Shown here: positions 31,899-41,249 of the stretch, one piece after another | Layout of the letters: the number at the start of each line of letters is the position of its first letter | Numbering within the stretch: the first letter of the stretch is position 1 | Assembly (NCBI GenBank): GCA_934502885.1 | Contig: CAKSUT010000013.1 | Location: 1-63,292, forward strand | Direction of reading: 5' to 3' | Length of the DNA: 63,292 nt | Origin: an uncultured Eubacteriales bacterium | Lineage (GTDB): Bacteria; Bacillota; Clostridia; Oscillospirales; CAG-382 | Program-made: the position numbers and the translations under genes | Notes under the pieces: generated by a model | What the model was told of the DNA's origin: nothing | The model's database searches: none | What the model saw: the letters and a program-made list of their open reading frames with translations, nothing else

Positions 31899-32909
31899 AT
31901 GATAACCGAACCCATATTTTTTGAGCGCAACAGAGTTGGCAGAGTTTACAGCGGCGGCAAGCTTTTCGCAGACTTTTTCGGTGACGAACCCATCGACGGA
32001 TTTTTCCCCGAGGAGTGGATAGCGTCGGGCGTGCGCGCCATAAACAAGATACAGAACGGCGAGCGTGAGGGAGTATCGAAAGCGGAAAACGGCGAATATT
32101 TCGACGATATGCTGAAAGAGCACCGCAGCGAAATGCTCGGCGAGAACGGTAAAATGCGTATTCTCGTGAAAATTCTCGACAGTGCCGTACGACTTCCGGC
32201 GCAGGCTCACCCCGACCGCGCCTTTTCACGCAAGTACTTTTCGTCCGAGTACGGCAAAACCGAGAGCTGGATTATTCTCGGCACGCGACCCGGAGCGAAG
32301 ATTTACTTCGGCTTTAAGGACGGCGTCACCCGAGAGATTTTCTCGGCGGCGATAGACGCAAGCAAAACCGACCGCGACGCAATGGAAAGACTCATGGAGT
32401 ACGTGGAGCCGAAGGTTGGAGACGTGTTCCTTGTCCCGGCGAAAACCGTACACGCAATAGGCGCAGGGTGTCTTATTCTCGAGGTGCAGGAGCCGACCGA
32501 CTTCACGATTCAGCCGGAGCATTTCTGCGATGAATATGAGCTTAATGATAAGGAAATGTACATCGGACTCACAAAGGACGAAGCTGTGGAGTGCTTCGAC
32601 TTCGGCAAAGCGCCCAAGGCGCAGATTATTCCCGAAACTGTTCTCGACCGTGACGGCGTGAAGGTCGAAAAGCTCATCAAGCCCTCGGACACCGACTGCT
32701 TTATCTTAAACCGCATAACGCTCACCGGCGGCGAATATACGCCGAATACGGAAAGCTACGGAGTATACATTGTCACCGACGGCAAGGGAGAGATAAAGAG
32801 GGAGTCATACAGGCGTGTGATAACCAAAGGCGACTACTTCTTTATGCCGCACTGCCTTATGGGAAAATTTACTCTCGGCGGAAATATTACCGTCGCGGAA
32901 TGCTATTAA
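31899..32909 (+). CDS. manA: Class I mannose-6-phosphate isomerase-type protein
   Basis: 336 residues with the ManA signatures EEWIASG, QAHPDR, KTESWIIL, VPAKTVHAIGAGCLILEVQEPTD: a cupin with zinc ligands from Q-x-H, E and H. ATG 31899 follows AAGGAG. The enzyme class interconverts mannose-6-phosphate and fructose-6-phosphate; in this locus it may act on the product of the FGGY kinase. A 120-base gap separates it from the kinase without a terminator. A bidirectional terminator follows. Confidence 0.9.
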   Translation: MITEPIFFERNRVGRVYSGGKLFADFFGDEPIDGFFPEEWIASGVRAINKIQNGEREGVSKAENGEYFDDMLKEHRSEMLGENGKMRILVKILDSAVRLPAQAHPDRAFSRKYFSSEYGKTESWIILGTRPGAKIYFGFKDGVTREIFSAAIDASKTDRDAMERLMEYVEPKVGDVFLVPAKTVHAIGAGCLILEVQEPTDFTIQPEHFCDEYELNDKEMYIGLTKDEAVECFDFGKAPKAQIIPETVLDRDGVKVEKLIKPSDTDCFILNRITLTGGEYTPNTESYGVYIVTDGKGEIKRESYRRVITKGDYFFMPHCLMGKFTLGGNITVAECY

Positions 32910-32925
32910 CCGCGCCGTAAAGCTT

Positions 32926-32966
32926 AAACGGGACTCACCTTTTGAGGTAAGCCCCGTTTCTTTTTT
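32926..32966. terminator. Bidirectional terminator between manA and the ROK gene
   Basis: AAACGGG (32926-32932) pairs with CCCGTTT (32953-32959) with an imperfect inner stem and TTTTGA in the loop, followed by CTTTTTTG. It lies between two converging genes. Confidence 0.82.
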
Positions 32967-32976
32967 GTGTGTAAAA

Positions 32977-34053
32977 TCAGCCGAAATAGTTGTCGAACAC
33001 CGACACCGCCGCACAGACCGTGCCGCGGTATTCGCTTCCGGATAACAGCGTCGGCGTGCGAAGTACGATGCGGTTGCGGCGTATTTTTTCCTCAATCGAG
33101 CGAATGAGCTTTTCCGGCTTGTAATTTATGCCGCCCTCGAGAATAACGCTCTCGACCGAGAAAAGGTTTGCGGCGTTGACAATGGCGCACGCAAGGTATT
33201 CCGCTTCTTTTTCGATGAGTGCCGTGTCGTCACGGTCGATGACCTCGCGCCATGAGGAATACCCTGTCCCCTCGAGTATCGACGGTATCGACGCATATCG
33301 TTCGACGCACCCGAAGTTTCCGCATTTGCAGGGTTTGCCGTTGTAGGCGATTGACGTGTGACCCAGCTCCGAGATACGCCGTACAAGTCTGCCGTCGGTC
33401 ATTATCCCGGCGCCTATTCCGTCGTCAACGATAAGCGCAAGGAAATTGTCGCAGTGCCTCGCAACACCGTAGTACTTTTCGTAAAGCGCAAGACCTCCGG
33501 CTATGTTTTCAAGGTAAACCTCACCCTCAAGAGCTTTGCCGAGATTGACTCCGTGCCAGCCGTCGAAATCGGTCGGTGCGAGTATCTCCTTCTTTGCGGA
33601 GTCGAGAGGTCCTGGGGAGGTGACGCCCACGCCGAAAATGCGCTCTTGGGGTATGCCGCACTCAGCCGTCATTCGCTTTGCCGTGCGCCGAAGGATCAAA
33701 AGCGCCTCGTCTTTCGGAAAAACGCCGAGCCTTTCCTCGCAGATTATGTTTCCGCAAATATCGACGACGCCTATTTCGGCGAAGCTTCTCGTTATGTTTA
33801 TGCCTACAGCCGTCATGGCTTTCGGATTGAGCTTCAGTATCAGCGGACGGCGACCGACAGTGCCGGTTTCCTCGGCCTTCGTTTCGGTGATAATCCCGTC
33901 GCGTATCATTTCCTCCGTGATTATCGTCACCGCACCCTTTGTGAGTCCGGTCTTTGCGGATATGTCGGCGCGTGAGTATTCGTTTTTCAGAATCAGGTTG
34001 AGTATCAGACGCTTGTTCTTCTCCCTCATTATGCCTGCGTTCGTTGCTTTCAT
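32977..34053 (-). CDS. ROK-family transcriptional regulator
   Basis: 358 residues, ATG 34053 with GAGGAG. Residues 10-70 form a winged helix (SRADISAKTGLTKGAVTIITEEM). The ROK domain has H232 and the zinc motif CKCGNFGCVE (C242, C244, C249). The phosphate-binding DIGGTN of ROK sugar kinases is replaced, as expected for a repressor. ROK regulators of the XylR/NagC type bind palindromes and release on sugar binding; the palindrome at 27131-27151 is a good candidate target. The gene converges on manA. Confidence 0.92.
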   Translation of the reverse strand: MKATNAGIMREKNKRLILNLILKNEYSRADISAKTGLTKGAVTIITEEMIRDGIITETKAEETGTVGRRPLILKLNPKAMTAVGINITRSFAEIGVVDICGNIICEERLGVFPKDEALLILRRTAKRMTAECGIPQERIFGVGVTSPGPLDSAKKEILAPTDFDGWHGVNLGKALEGEVYLENIAGGLALYEKYYGVARHCDNFLALIVDDGIGAGIMTDGRLVRRISELGHTSIAYNGKPCKCGNFGCVERYASIPSILEGTGYSSWREVIDRDDTALIEKEAEYLACAIVNAANLFSVESVILEGGINYKPEKLIRSIEEKIRRNRIVLRTPTLLSGSEYRGTVCAAVSVFDNYFG

Positions 34054-34153
34054 GGGTTGCTCCTCGCTTGTATTTGCGTTTTGCGCCTTTTATGAAACAA
34101 GGCGACACAGCAAGCACCGAGCCTGCCGCATCGCCGGAAGGTTTCCGTTTTCT

Positions 34154-34843
34154 TTACTGCTGAAGCAGTTCAAACTTATAGCCTACGCCCCAAACCGTTT
34201 TGAGCGTCCACTTGTCGGACTTGCCCTCAAGCTTTTCGCGCAGTCTCTTGACGTGAACGTCAACCGTTCTCGAGTCGCCGAGGTAGTCAAAGCCCCAAAC
34301 CTTGTCGAGAAGCTGGTCACGGGTGAATACGCGATTGTAGTTTGAGGTGAGGAAGTAAAGAAGCTCGAGTTCCTTAGGGGGAATGTCAACGACCTTGCCT
34401 GCAAGCTTAAGCTCGTACTTCTGAAGGCTTATCTCAAGGTTGTCGAAACGGATAACCTCGCTGTCGTCGTTGTCGTGTCCGCTGTAGCGGCGGAGAACCG
34501 CCTTGACTCTTGCGCTTACCTCTTTCATGTCGAAGGGCTTGACTATAAAGTCGTCCGCACCGAGTTCGAGTCCGAGAACCTTATCGAATACCTCGCCCTT
34601 CGCCGTTATGATGATGATAGGCTTCGAGGAAATTTCTCTTATCTCACGGCATACCTGCCAACCGTCCTTACGGGGCATCATGATGTCGAGAAGAACAATG
34701 TCCGGCTCGTATATCTTGAAAGAGGAAACCGCTTTTGCACCGTCATTCGCGGTGATAAGCTCATAGCCCTCGTTTTCGAGATAGAGCTTGAGAAGATCGC
34801 ATACGTTATTGTCGTCGTCCGCAACAAGAATTTTGTATCCCAT
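34154..34843 (-). CDS. Orphan OmpR/PhoB-family response regulator
   Basis: 229 residues. The receiver has the acidic D9-D10 pair, phospho-acceptor D53 in LLDIMMP, T/S in IIITAKG and K in VKPFD; the C-terminal winged helix carries FTRDQLLDKVWG and RTVDVHVKRLREKL. No histidine kinase gene is next to it, since the following gene is the ROK regulator, so its partner is elsewhere. Start ATG 34843 has GGGAGGT upstream. An inverted repeat lies in its leader at 34893-34910. Confidence 0.94.
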   Translation of the reverse strand: MGYKILVADDDNNVCDLLKLYLENEGYELITANDGAKAVSSFKIYEPDIVLLDIMMPRKDGWQVCREIREISSKPIIIITAKGEVFDKVLGLELGADDFIVKPFDMKEVSARVKAVLRRYSGHDNDDSEVIRFDNLEISLQKYELKLAGKVVDIPPKELELLYFLTSNYNRVFTRDQLLDKVWGFDYLGDSRTVDVHVKRLREKLEGKSDKWTLKTVWGVGYKFELLQQ

Positions 34844-34892
34844 TTTTTATACCTCCCGGTGGTGATTTTGTTTTTTTTACTTTGTGTAGAAA

Positions 34893-34910
34893 ATGTTTCG
34901 GCTGAAACAT
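34893..34910. promoter_or_regulatory. Inverted repeat upstream of the response regulator
   Basis: ATGTTTC and GAAACAT separated by GGCT, about 50 bases before the start codon. Could be an operator or a leader hairpin; no T-run follows on the minus strand. Confidence 0.4.
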
Positions 34911-35232
34911 ACAGCTTGAAAAAGCGTTTATTTTAATAATCAAATGTAAACAGACTTAACGATTTCGCTTTTTACACTTTATATTTTAACACACTTCAAA
35001 ACGCTATTGTTTAACGTAAAGCGAATTTAATATTAACGGAATGTAAATTTGAACAAATTTAGGAGCAAAAATAAAAATTCATGCTTTAAAATCCCCGTAA
35101 TTTTAACACTTTGGTGCATATACCAAAAAATATACAAAAAGCTCCGAAATCTTACGCTATAGCGTGATTTTCCAAAAGGACACATAATTTTTCGTGTGTA
35201 CTGTAAAGCATATGTCCGTAACAAGACCGCAC
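34911..35232. other. AT-rich divergent intergenic region
   Basis: About 320 AT-rich bases with no gene. It should hold the promoter of the response regulator, but I cannot single one out. Short open frames here lack ribosome binding sites. Confidence 0.4.
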
Positions 35233-35261
35233 TTGACAAAGCTGCCGCATTGTGCTATAAT
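35233..35261 (+). promoter_or_regulatory. Perfect consensus promoter upstream of the nuclease-like gene
   Basis: TTGACA (35233-35238), 17-base spacer, TATAAT (35256-35261): a full match to the housekeeping consensus. The next convincing gene starts 245 bases downstream, leaving a long leader. Confidence 0.85.
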
Positions 35262-35505
35262 GTCACTCGCATGACAAGATATGGTGGTGTCTCGCTTCGA
35301 GAAGCGCAACTCGCAACGGAATATGAAAAACGTGTTCACATTTCAAAAAGCATACAAAAAATAAGGGTCAAACTGTTTGAATTCGGTCAATAAATATTAA
35401 AAATATTAAATTTTGCGCAAATGTACGTATTTGCAAATGTGCTTATATTGCCGAAAAAGCAGCGCCGCAAACAATGCCGAATGTGCGGAGGGAGGAAAAC
35501 CAACG

Positions 35506-36441
35506 GTGAAAAAGGAAACGCTTACGGAAGCTGCACGTGCGTGTGCGTTTGACGGCGCATTCTTTTTTGCACCCGATGCCGAGAAAAGGAGAAGCTTCGC
35601 CGAGGCTCTTGCACACGTCACAGAGCTTGAAAACGGTGCGCCCGAAACCGAGCTTACTCCGACGCCGGGGCGAAAGGTCGGCATAGAGGGCGGCACAAAC
35701 ATAGGCGGACTCGGCGAGAGAACTCTGCACCTCATTCTCAAGTACATGACGGAGCCGGATAAGAGCTTTCACGAGGTAAAGTGCGGCAGATTTTTCGCCG
35801 ACATAAAGCGCGGCGGCGAGATAACCGAAGTGCAAACCAAAAATTTTCGCGCGATGAGAAAGAAGCTTGCGGCTTTTACCTCGGCACAGGACGGCGAAGA
35901 ACCCTTAAAAGTGACCGTGGTTCATCCGATAGTCGAGTCGAAGACGCTCATTTGGGTTGATCCCGAGAGCGGCGAGCTTTCGGGCTTTCGGAAAAGTCCG
36001 AAGCACGAGAGCATATACGGAGTTTTTCGCGAAATATACTCTCTCGGCGACCTTCTCGAACGCAAGAATCTGAGTTTTGTTTTCCCTGTTCTTGCGTGCG
36101 ACGAATACAAGCTAAAGTGCGGAAGGTCGCGCGACGGCAAGCATTACGGTGCGGCAAGGCTCAACCGCATACCGACGGAGTATCTCGGCGAGTACCGCTT
36201 TGCGAGGGGGGCGGACTTTGCACGGCTTCTGCCGGAGGAGCTTCGGTCGGAGAAAATCACGGTGAAAAAAGCGGCGGCGTTTCTCGGACTCGACAGGAGA
36301 CTTGCCCACAGCTTTCTGAGGTCGCTCTGCTTCTGCGGCTTTATGCGTGTGTGCGGCAAGGACGGCGGCGGAAGAGCCGATTTGTATATGTACGATAACG
36401 GAACGGAGAACGAACCGAAAGCAACGGAGGAAGTAAAATGA
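35506..36441 (+). CDS. Unknown protein with PD-(D/E)xK nuclease-like core
   Basis: 311 residues from GTG 35506, with GGAGG ten bases upstream. The middle part (GERTLHLILKYM, FFADIKRGGEITEVQTKNF, KVTVVHPI) has the order helix, D, E-x-Q typical of restriction-endonuclease-like folds, with D of ADI and E of EVQT as candidate metal ligands. The C-terminal part (EKITVKKAAAFLGLDRRLAHSFLRSL) looks like a helix-turn-helix. I know similar proteins only as hypothetical. The stop overlaps the start of rsmG (ATGA), so the two are translationally coupled. Confidence 0.7.
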   Translation: MKKETLTEAARACAFDGAFFFAPDAEKRRSFAEALAHVTELENGAPETELTPTPGRKVGIEGGTNIGGLGERTLHLILKYMTEPDKSFHEVKCGRFFADIKRGGEITEVQTKNFRAMRKKLAAFTSAQDGEEPLKVTVVHPIVESKTLIWVDPESGELSGFRKSPKHESIYGVFREIYSLGDLLERKNLSFVFPVLACDEYKLKCGRSRDGKHYGAARLNRIPTEYLGEYRFARGADFARLLPEELRSEKITVKKAAAFLGLDRRLAHSFLRSLCFCGFMRVCGKDGGGRADLYMYDNGTENEPKATEEVK

Positions 36442-37169
36442 CAAACGATATAATTAAGGAATACTGTGCGTCGGCGAATATTGCGCTTGACGACGAAAAA
36501 GCGGCGAAGTTCGAGGAGCTTACACGCCTTTTGCTCGAGTACAACTCGCACACCAACCTCACCGCGATAAGAGACGAGGAGGGCGTTGCCGTAAAACACC
36601 ATGCCGACTCGCTCGCACCTCTCGCTTACGGATATGAGCTTATCCCCGAGGGCGCACGGGTCGCCGACATCGGCTGCGGCGCAGGTTTCCCGGGGCTTCC
36701 GCTCTGCATAATGCGCCCCGACATACGTATGACCTTCATCGACAGCACCGATAAAAAGCTGCGCTTCACGAGAAGTGCGGTGTCGGCTCTCGGACTCGGA
36801 GAGGAAAGAATAGAATGCCTCACGGGACGCGCCGAGGAGATAATCGCCGACGACCGACGCGAGGATTACGACGTTGTGGTTTCCCGTGCCGTGGCGGCTC
36901 TGCCGGTACTCTGCGAGCTGTGTCTTCCCTTTGTCAGGTGCGGCGGTACTTTTATCGCATACAAGGCGTCCGGGGCAGCCGATGAGCTTAAAGCAGCGAA
37001 AAAAGCGATAACGACCCTCGGAGGACGTGTCGTTGAGGTAAGAGAGGCGGCGCTTCCCGAGACCGGCGGCGAAAAGCTCTGTCACTCGCTTATCGTAATA
37101 AGGAAAGAAAAAACGACTCCCGCAAAATACCCGAGGCGCTATGCCCAGATTGTAAAGTCTCCGCTCTGA
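36438..37169 (+). CDS. rsmG: 16S rRNA (guanine(527)-N7)-methyltransferase
   Basis: 243 residues with the SAM-binding loop VADIGCGAGFPGLPL, the start region NSHTNLTAIRDEEGVAVKHHADSL and VVVSRAVAALPVLCELC, all typical of RsmG (GidB). It methylates N7 of G527 in 16S rRNA. The start codon overlaps the upstream stop by four bases. In many genomes rsmG sits with mnmG; here it is attached to a nuclease-like gene instead. Confidence 0.95.
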   Translation: MTNDIIKEYCASANIALDDEKAAKFEELTRLLLEYNSHTNLTAIRDEEGVAVKHHADSLAPLAYGYELIPEGARVADIGCGAGFPGLPLCIMRPDIRMTFIDSTDKKLRFTRSAVSALGLGEERIECLTGRAEEIIADDRREDYDVVVSRAVAALPVLCELCLPFVRCGGTFIAYKASGAADELKAAKKAITTLGGRVVEVREAALPETGGEKLCHSLIVIRKEKTTPAKYPRRYAQIVKSPL

Positions 37170-37195
37170 GCTTTCGGAAGCCGTTTTCGACAAAC

Positions 37196-37240
37196 ACCGC
37201 ACGCGCCTTGCTAAATATGTACGTGCGGTTAATAATTTTG
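37196..37240 (+). terminator. Probable terminator after rsmG
   Basis: ACCGCACG (37196-37203) pairs with CGTGCGGT (37222-37229), followed by TAATAATTTT. The T-run is broken, so efficiency is uncertain. Confidence 0.5.
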
Positions 37241-37400
37241 AACGCAAAATTCACAAATGCGCATAAAACGTCGAAATACGCTTAATATTGTTAATATTGC
37301 TTAAATTTCTTGACTGTCACGGTGCTTTTTGACTTGATTTTTTGGTTAATATGTCAGCTTTTCGGTTTAAGTTACAATTGTGTTACAATCAAAAAAAGAC

Positions 37401-37429
37401 TTGCAAAAAAATAAAAGATATGTTATAAT
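37401..37429 (+). promoter_or_regulatory. Promoter of the large SLH protein
   Basis: TTGCAA (37401-37406), 17-base A-rich spacer, TATAAT (37424-37429), about 60 bases before the ATG; the AT-rich bases upstream could act as an UP element. Confidence 0.78.
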
Positions 37430-37490
37430 AACATGCGTGAGCAAATCCTTTTTTGCGCAAAGTTTTATATTTCTTAGGAGGAAACAAAAA

Positions 37491-40400
37491 ATGAGAAAAT
37501 CGACAAAGTTTCTCGCGTTGCTTCTCTCTGTGCTTATGTTTGTAAGTGCGTTTGCTTTCGGCACGTCGGCCGCGTTTACCGATGTACCCGCAAACAATGC
37601 CGCTCTTTCCAATGCGGTAAGCCTTCTTGCAAGCCTCGGCATCACCAAGGGAACAACCGAAACGACATTCGGCACGTCTGAACTCGTAACGCGTCAGCAG
37701 ATGGCCGCATTTATTTTCAGACTTATGATGAAGGGTAAGTCCGTTGAGGGCGGAGAGAACAATTCTCCTTTTACCGACCTTGACGATCCCACTTTCTATT
37801 CCATGATTAACTGGGCTAACTCCCAGGGCGTTATCAAGGGCACAAGCGCAACAACGTTCAACCCCAAGGGCAATATCACCCTTCAGGACGCATACGTTAT
37901 GCTCGTTCGCGCTCTCGGCTACGAGAAAGAAGAAAGCTTTGTATATCCCCACGGTTACATAGACAAGGCTGAGAAGATTGGCCTCGACGAGGATCTTCCC
38001 GCTTCCGTAAACTACTCCACCAAGCTCACCAGAGGAAACGTTGCTATTCTTCTTCACAACGCTTTCTATGCCGACATGGCTACATACGAGATCGGCTACA
38101 GATCTCTCGGCTATGAGATAGTAGGCTACAAGGCTGACGGCACAGCCCTCATCAACAGCCTTGGCGAAGAGCCTTACAAGGAATACGACACCATCGCAGA
38201 GAAAATCTACGATGTAAAGAAGACCGTTCAGAGAATAGTTGCCACAACCAACTACAAGCTCGACAACTATGATCTCACAAGAGACGACGGCGGCGACTTC
38301 GTAACCTTCGACGTTATTCCCACAAATAAGGATCACAAGAACGACAAGCCTCTCGGCTCTGTTGAGTTCTCTGAGCTTGGTCTCACCGGCAAGCCCGACG
38401 ACTACTTCCTCGCAGACTGTATCGTTTACGTAAAGGACGACGACGTTCTTGCGGCTGACTCTCTTCTCGTTAAGAAGACAAGCGTGAAGGGCACGTTCGA
38501 CCTCACCACAGGCTCTGCCGACAAGGATTTCTGGCCCTCAAGCGCATCCAACTTAAGCGACAGAACCAAGGAAAAGAGATACAGAGTGTTTACCGGCACA
38601 ATGACTGTTGACGGTCTTACTGCGGCATTCTTTGATGTTCCGTTCAAATTTGCCAAGGATGTTCCGTTCAACGAAAGAGACAGCGTTCACACAAAGCTCG
38701 TTTTCCTCGGCGCAGACGATGATGCTGATCCCGACGATGAGGATTACACTCCCGCATTCAACTTTGAAGCTGACAGAGACCCCTTCGGCAGAGGCTCTGA
38801 GTTCTATGACTCTTCAGACTTCACAAGACTCAAGGTTGATGCGAAGAGCAGCAGCGACACCTACATTCCCGGTCTTTACTCCAACTGGGGTATCTATACG
38901 GCAATCGGCCGCGGTCACGCTGACGGTGCAGCATATGAAATGGACGTTTGGGATTCCAACGGCGACGGTCTTATAGACTATCTCTGGTACAAGCCCTACA
39001 CCATAGGCAGACTCAACACTACCGAGGGTGAGTATACAAAGGATCTCCACGGCGACACAATCCAGAACTACTACTCCTGCATTATGGAAGACGACGGTTA
39101 TCCGACGATATACACCGACGGCGCATACATCGTAGGACCTAAGCCCGTAAACAAGAAGTTCGCAACCGCATATGTAAACGGTCCCGCAAACTACATCAAG
39201 ATCGGCGAAATTATCGACGCAGACCCCATTCAGAGAACGGTTACAAAGAGAGTTTCCGACCAGTCCCCCGTTTACTTTGACCAGGGCGGCACAATTCACC
39301 GTTGGGGCACAAACATGAGATACATCGGTCTCATGAGTGCGGTAGGCTCGATTTATCCTCTCTCCAACTATATGCTCACCGGCTACAGATACACCGGCGT
39401 AAGCAACTTTACAAGCGGCTCCCTCACATTTGAGCTCGGCGACAGCGCAGAGTGCATACTTTACAACGGATGCATTGTCTACGCTTCCGGCAAGTCCAAG
39501 GCTAACATCGGCTCTACCGACTATGTCATGATAGTTCCGAATGAGGGCAGTGACTACGCATATTCCATTGCAACCGCAAACTCCGTAAACGGCATACTTG
39601 ATGACAAGAACAACTACCTCAACATCTACAAGGACGGCGAGGAAGTATCCGTCAAGGTTAAGACCATAAAGAACGACATCATGGGCGAAGCTAACGGTAT
39701 CGACTATGTTAAGACCTACGCAACACCCAAGGCGAGCGGCAAGAAGGGCGAGCTCAGATACGACTTCTCGAATTATGTCGGCAAGCTTCTCAAGTACACA
39801 ACCGACGCTGACGGTCTCTACACCTTCGAGGTAGCTCCCATCAAGTGCTTCAACGATATCGACGTTCTCTCCGATGACGACGACGATACTCTCTACTACG
39901 CATTAAACGGTTACGACGGCGGCGTTACCTCCGCAGGCTTCATCAAGAGCAGCGGCAACTACTACAAGTTCGTTAAGAAGAACTCGAACGAAGTTAAGGA
40001 TTCCGTAGCACCCAGCGAGCTTCTCAACTTCACAAAGGATACAAAGGTTGTTATTAAGTCTATCGACTCCGACGGCGAGGCTACATGGACCGAATACACC
40101 TACGACAAGAAGCCGAACTTCGGCAACGATATTCTCTTCACGAATATCATCTATGTTGTAAGAAACAACCCGAACTCCACAAAGATTGAGGATCTTGTAT
40201 ATCTCTACGCAGAGTACGAGGACGAGCTCAGCGAAAGCGGCAACTCCAAGGTTCTTGACCTCAGAATTATTAAGGATTCCTACATCAACAGCGACGGCGA
40301 CGACGGAGACAAGACCGTATGCTACGACGTATTCGACCCGTTCACCGGCGAAGAAGAGCTTGGCTACAAGTCCTACAACAACGACACCTCCCAAATTGCG

Positions 40401-40826
40401 GAGATCGGCGGACTCGTACTTCTCACCAACAAGCAGGTTGCGGATCACATCGATTCCGGTAGCCTCAACACCACCGGTGATATGTGTACCTCCGACGTTA
40501 CAATGTCCAAGGTAAGAGCCGGTGACGTTAAGTTCGGCTACTCCATAGTCGAGGACTTCGATCCCGGTTCCGGCTACCTCTACGTTGATGGCTGTGCAAC
40601 AGAGTTCGTTGTAGACGACGACACTATTGTAACCTTCCTCGACCTCACGGGCAAGGAGCCTAAGTTCTCCAAGAAGTCATCTTCCATCCTCTCCTCTACG
40701 AGCAAGACCTACAGAAACGGCATCGGAGAGACACTCAAGGTATTCGTTTCCTCCGCAGAGGTTAAGAAGGAAGACTACGAGAGAGCGGTTGCTATTATCG
40801 TAGTTAAGGACGAGCCTACAAAGTAA
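37491..40826 (+). CDS. Large secreted S-layer-homology (SLH) protein
   Basis: 1111 residues from ATG 37491 with AGGAGG. Signal peptide (KFLALLLSVLMFVSAFAFG-type core, cleaved near GTSAAF). Three SLH-like modules follow: FTDVPANNAAL...ITKGT at about 28-75, FTDLDDP...VIKGTSATTFNP at about 88-140, and a weaker one to about 205. SLH modules attach proteins to secondary cell-wall polymers. The remaining 900 residues are rich in D, Y, T and G with many beta-type stretches and resemble no family I know; it may be the main S-layer or a surface adhesin. The strong promoter and regular codon use suit an abundant protein. Confidence 0.85.
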   Translation: MRKSTKFLALLLSVLMFVSAFAFGTSAAFTDVPANNAALSNAVSLLASLGITKGTTETTFGTSELVTRQQMAAFIFRLMMKGKSVEGGENNSPFTDLDDPTFYSMINWANSQGVIKGTSATTFNPKGNITLQDAYVMLVRALGYEKEESFVYPHGYIDKAEKIGLDEDLPASVNYSTKLTRGNVAILLHNAFYADMATYEIGYRSLGYEIVGYKADGTALINSLGEEPYKEYDTIAEKIYDVKKTVQRIVATTNYKLDNYDLTRDDGGDFVTFDVIPTNKDHKNDKPLGSVEFSELGLTGKPDDYFLADCIVYVKDDDVLAADSLLVKKTSVKGTFDLTTGSADKDFWPSSASNLSDRTKEKRYRVFTGTMTVDGLTAAFFDVPFKFAKDVPFNERDSVHTKLVFLGADDDADPDDEDYTPAFNFEADRDPFGRGSEFYDSSDFTRLKVDAKSSSDTYIPGLYSNWGIYTAIGRGHADGAAYEMDVWDSNGDGLIDYLWYKPYTIGRLNTTEGEYTKDLHGDTIQNYYSCIMEDDGYPTIYTDGAYIVGPKPVNKKFATAYVNGPANYIKIGEIIDADPIQRTVTKRVSDQSPVYFDQGGTIHRWGTNMRYIGLMSAVGSIYPLSNYMLTGYRYTGVSNFTSGSLTFELGDSAECILYNGCIVYASGKSKANIGSTDYVMIVPNEGSDYAYSIATANSVNGILDDKNNYLNIYKDGEEVSVKVKTIKNDIMGEANGIDYVKTYATPKASGKKGELRYDFSNYVGKLLKYTTDADGLYTFEVAPIKCFNDIDVLSDDDDDTLYYALNGYDGGVTSAGFIKSSGNYYKFVKKNSNEVKDSVAPSELLNFTKDTKVVIKSIDSDGEATWTEYTYDKKPNFGNDILFTNIIYVVRNNPNSTKIEDLVYLYAEYEDELSESGNSKVLDLRIIKDSYINSDGDDGDKTVCYDVFDPFTGEEELGYKSYNNDTSQIAEIGGLVLLTNKQVADHIDSGSLNTTGDMCTSDVTMSKVRAGDVKFGYSIVEDFDPGSGYLYVDGCATEFVVDDDTIVTFLDLTGKEPKFSKKSSSILSSTSKTYRNGIGETLKVFVSSAEVKKEDYERAVAIIVVKDEPTK

Positions 40827-40848
40827 TCAGACTTTCATCTGAAAATAA

Positions 40849-40880
40849 CTCCCTCCGATTAAGGTCGGGGGGAGCTTTGT
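40849..40880 (+). terminator. Terminator after the SLH protein gene
   Basis: CTCCCTCCGA (40849-40858) pairs with TCGGGGGGAG (40865-40874) with a T-G pair, followed by CTTTGTATTT. Confidence 0.65.
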
Positions 40881-40967
40881 ATTTGGTCGCATGGCTGCGA
40901 TTTTTGAAGAACGTAATGCGTTGACATAAAAAAGAACCGCTCTCCGTAAAAAGGGGGCGGTTTGGTG

Positions 40968-41249
40968 TTATTTGCCGAATAAGTCGCTGTGCGTGCCGGT
41001 GCGGACAAGGGTGAGTACGAGAACATCTCCGTCGAGACGGTAAATGAGAAGAAGATCCGGCAGAACGTGACACTCCCTGTGACCGTTCCAATTTCCGGTT
41101 AAAGCGTGGTCTCGGTATTTTTGAGGAAGAGTCTCGCCACGTGACAACGCTCGTATAATGTCGTCGAGGCGTGATATGTCGGAATACCGCTTCATTGCAA
41201 GCTTGTAATCCTTTTTGAACTGCGTTGTCCAAACTATCTCCCTGTTCAC
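40968..41249 (-). CDS. yafQ: YafQ-family mRNA interferase toxin
   Basis: 93 residues of the RelE superfamily, YafQ branch: WTTQFKKDYKLAMKR, then DHALTGNWNGHRECHVLPDLLLIYR and LTLVRTGTHSDLF. The histidines of GHRECH and THSDLF are at the positions used for ribosome-dependent mRNA cleavage in YafQ. The start codon overlaps the antitoxin stop by four bases (ATGA). Confidence 0.93.
   Translation of the reverse strand: MNREIVWTTQFKKDYKLAMKRYSDISRLDDIIRALSRGETLPQKYRDHALTGNWNGHRECHVLPDLLLIYRLDGDVLVLTLVRTGTHSDLFGK

Noticed and set aside
35271..35393. 40-codon frame starting a few bases after the predicted start point at 35261
   Set aside because: Would be leaderless, has no recognisable features and no support other than position; mentioned only as a possibility in the leader finding.
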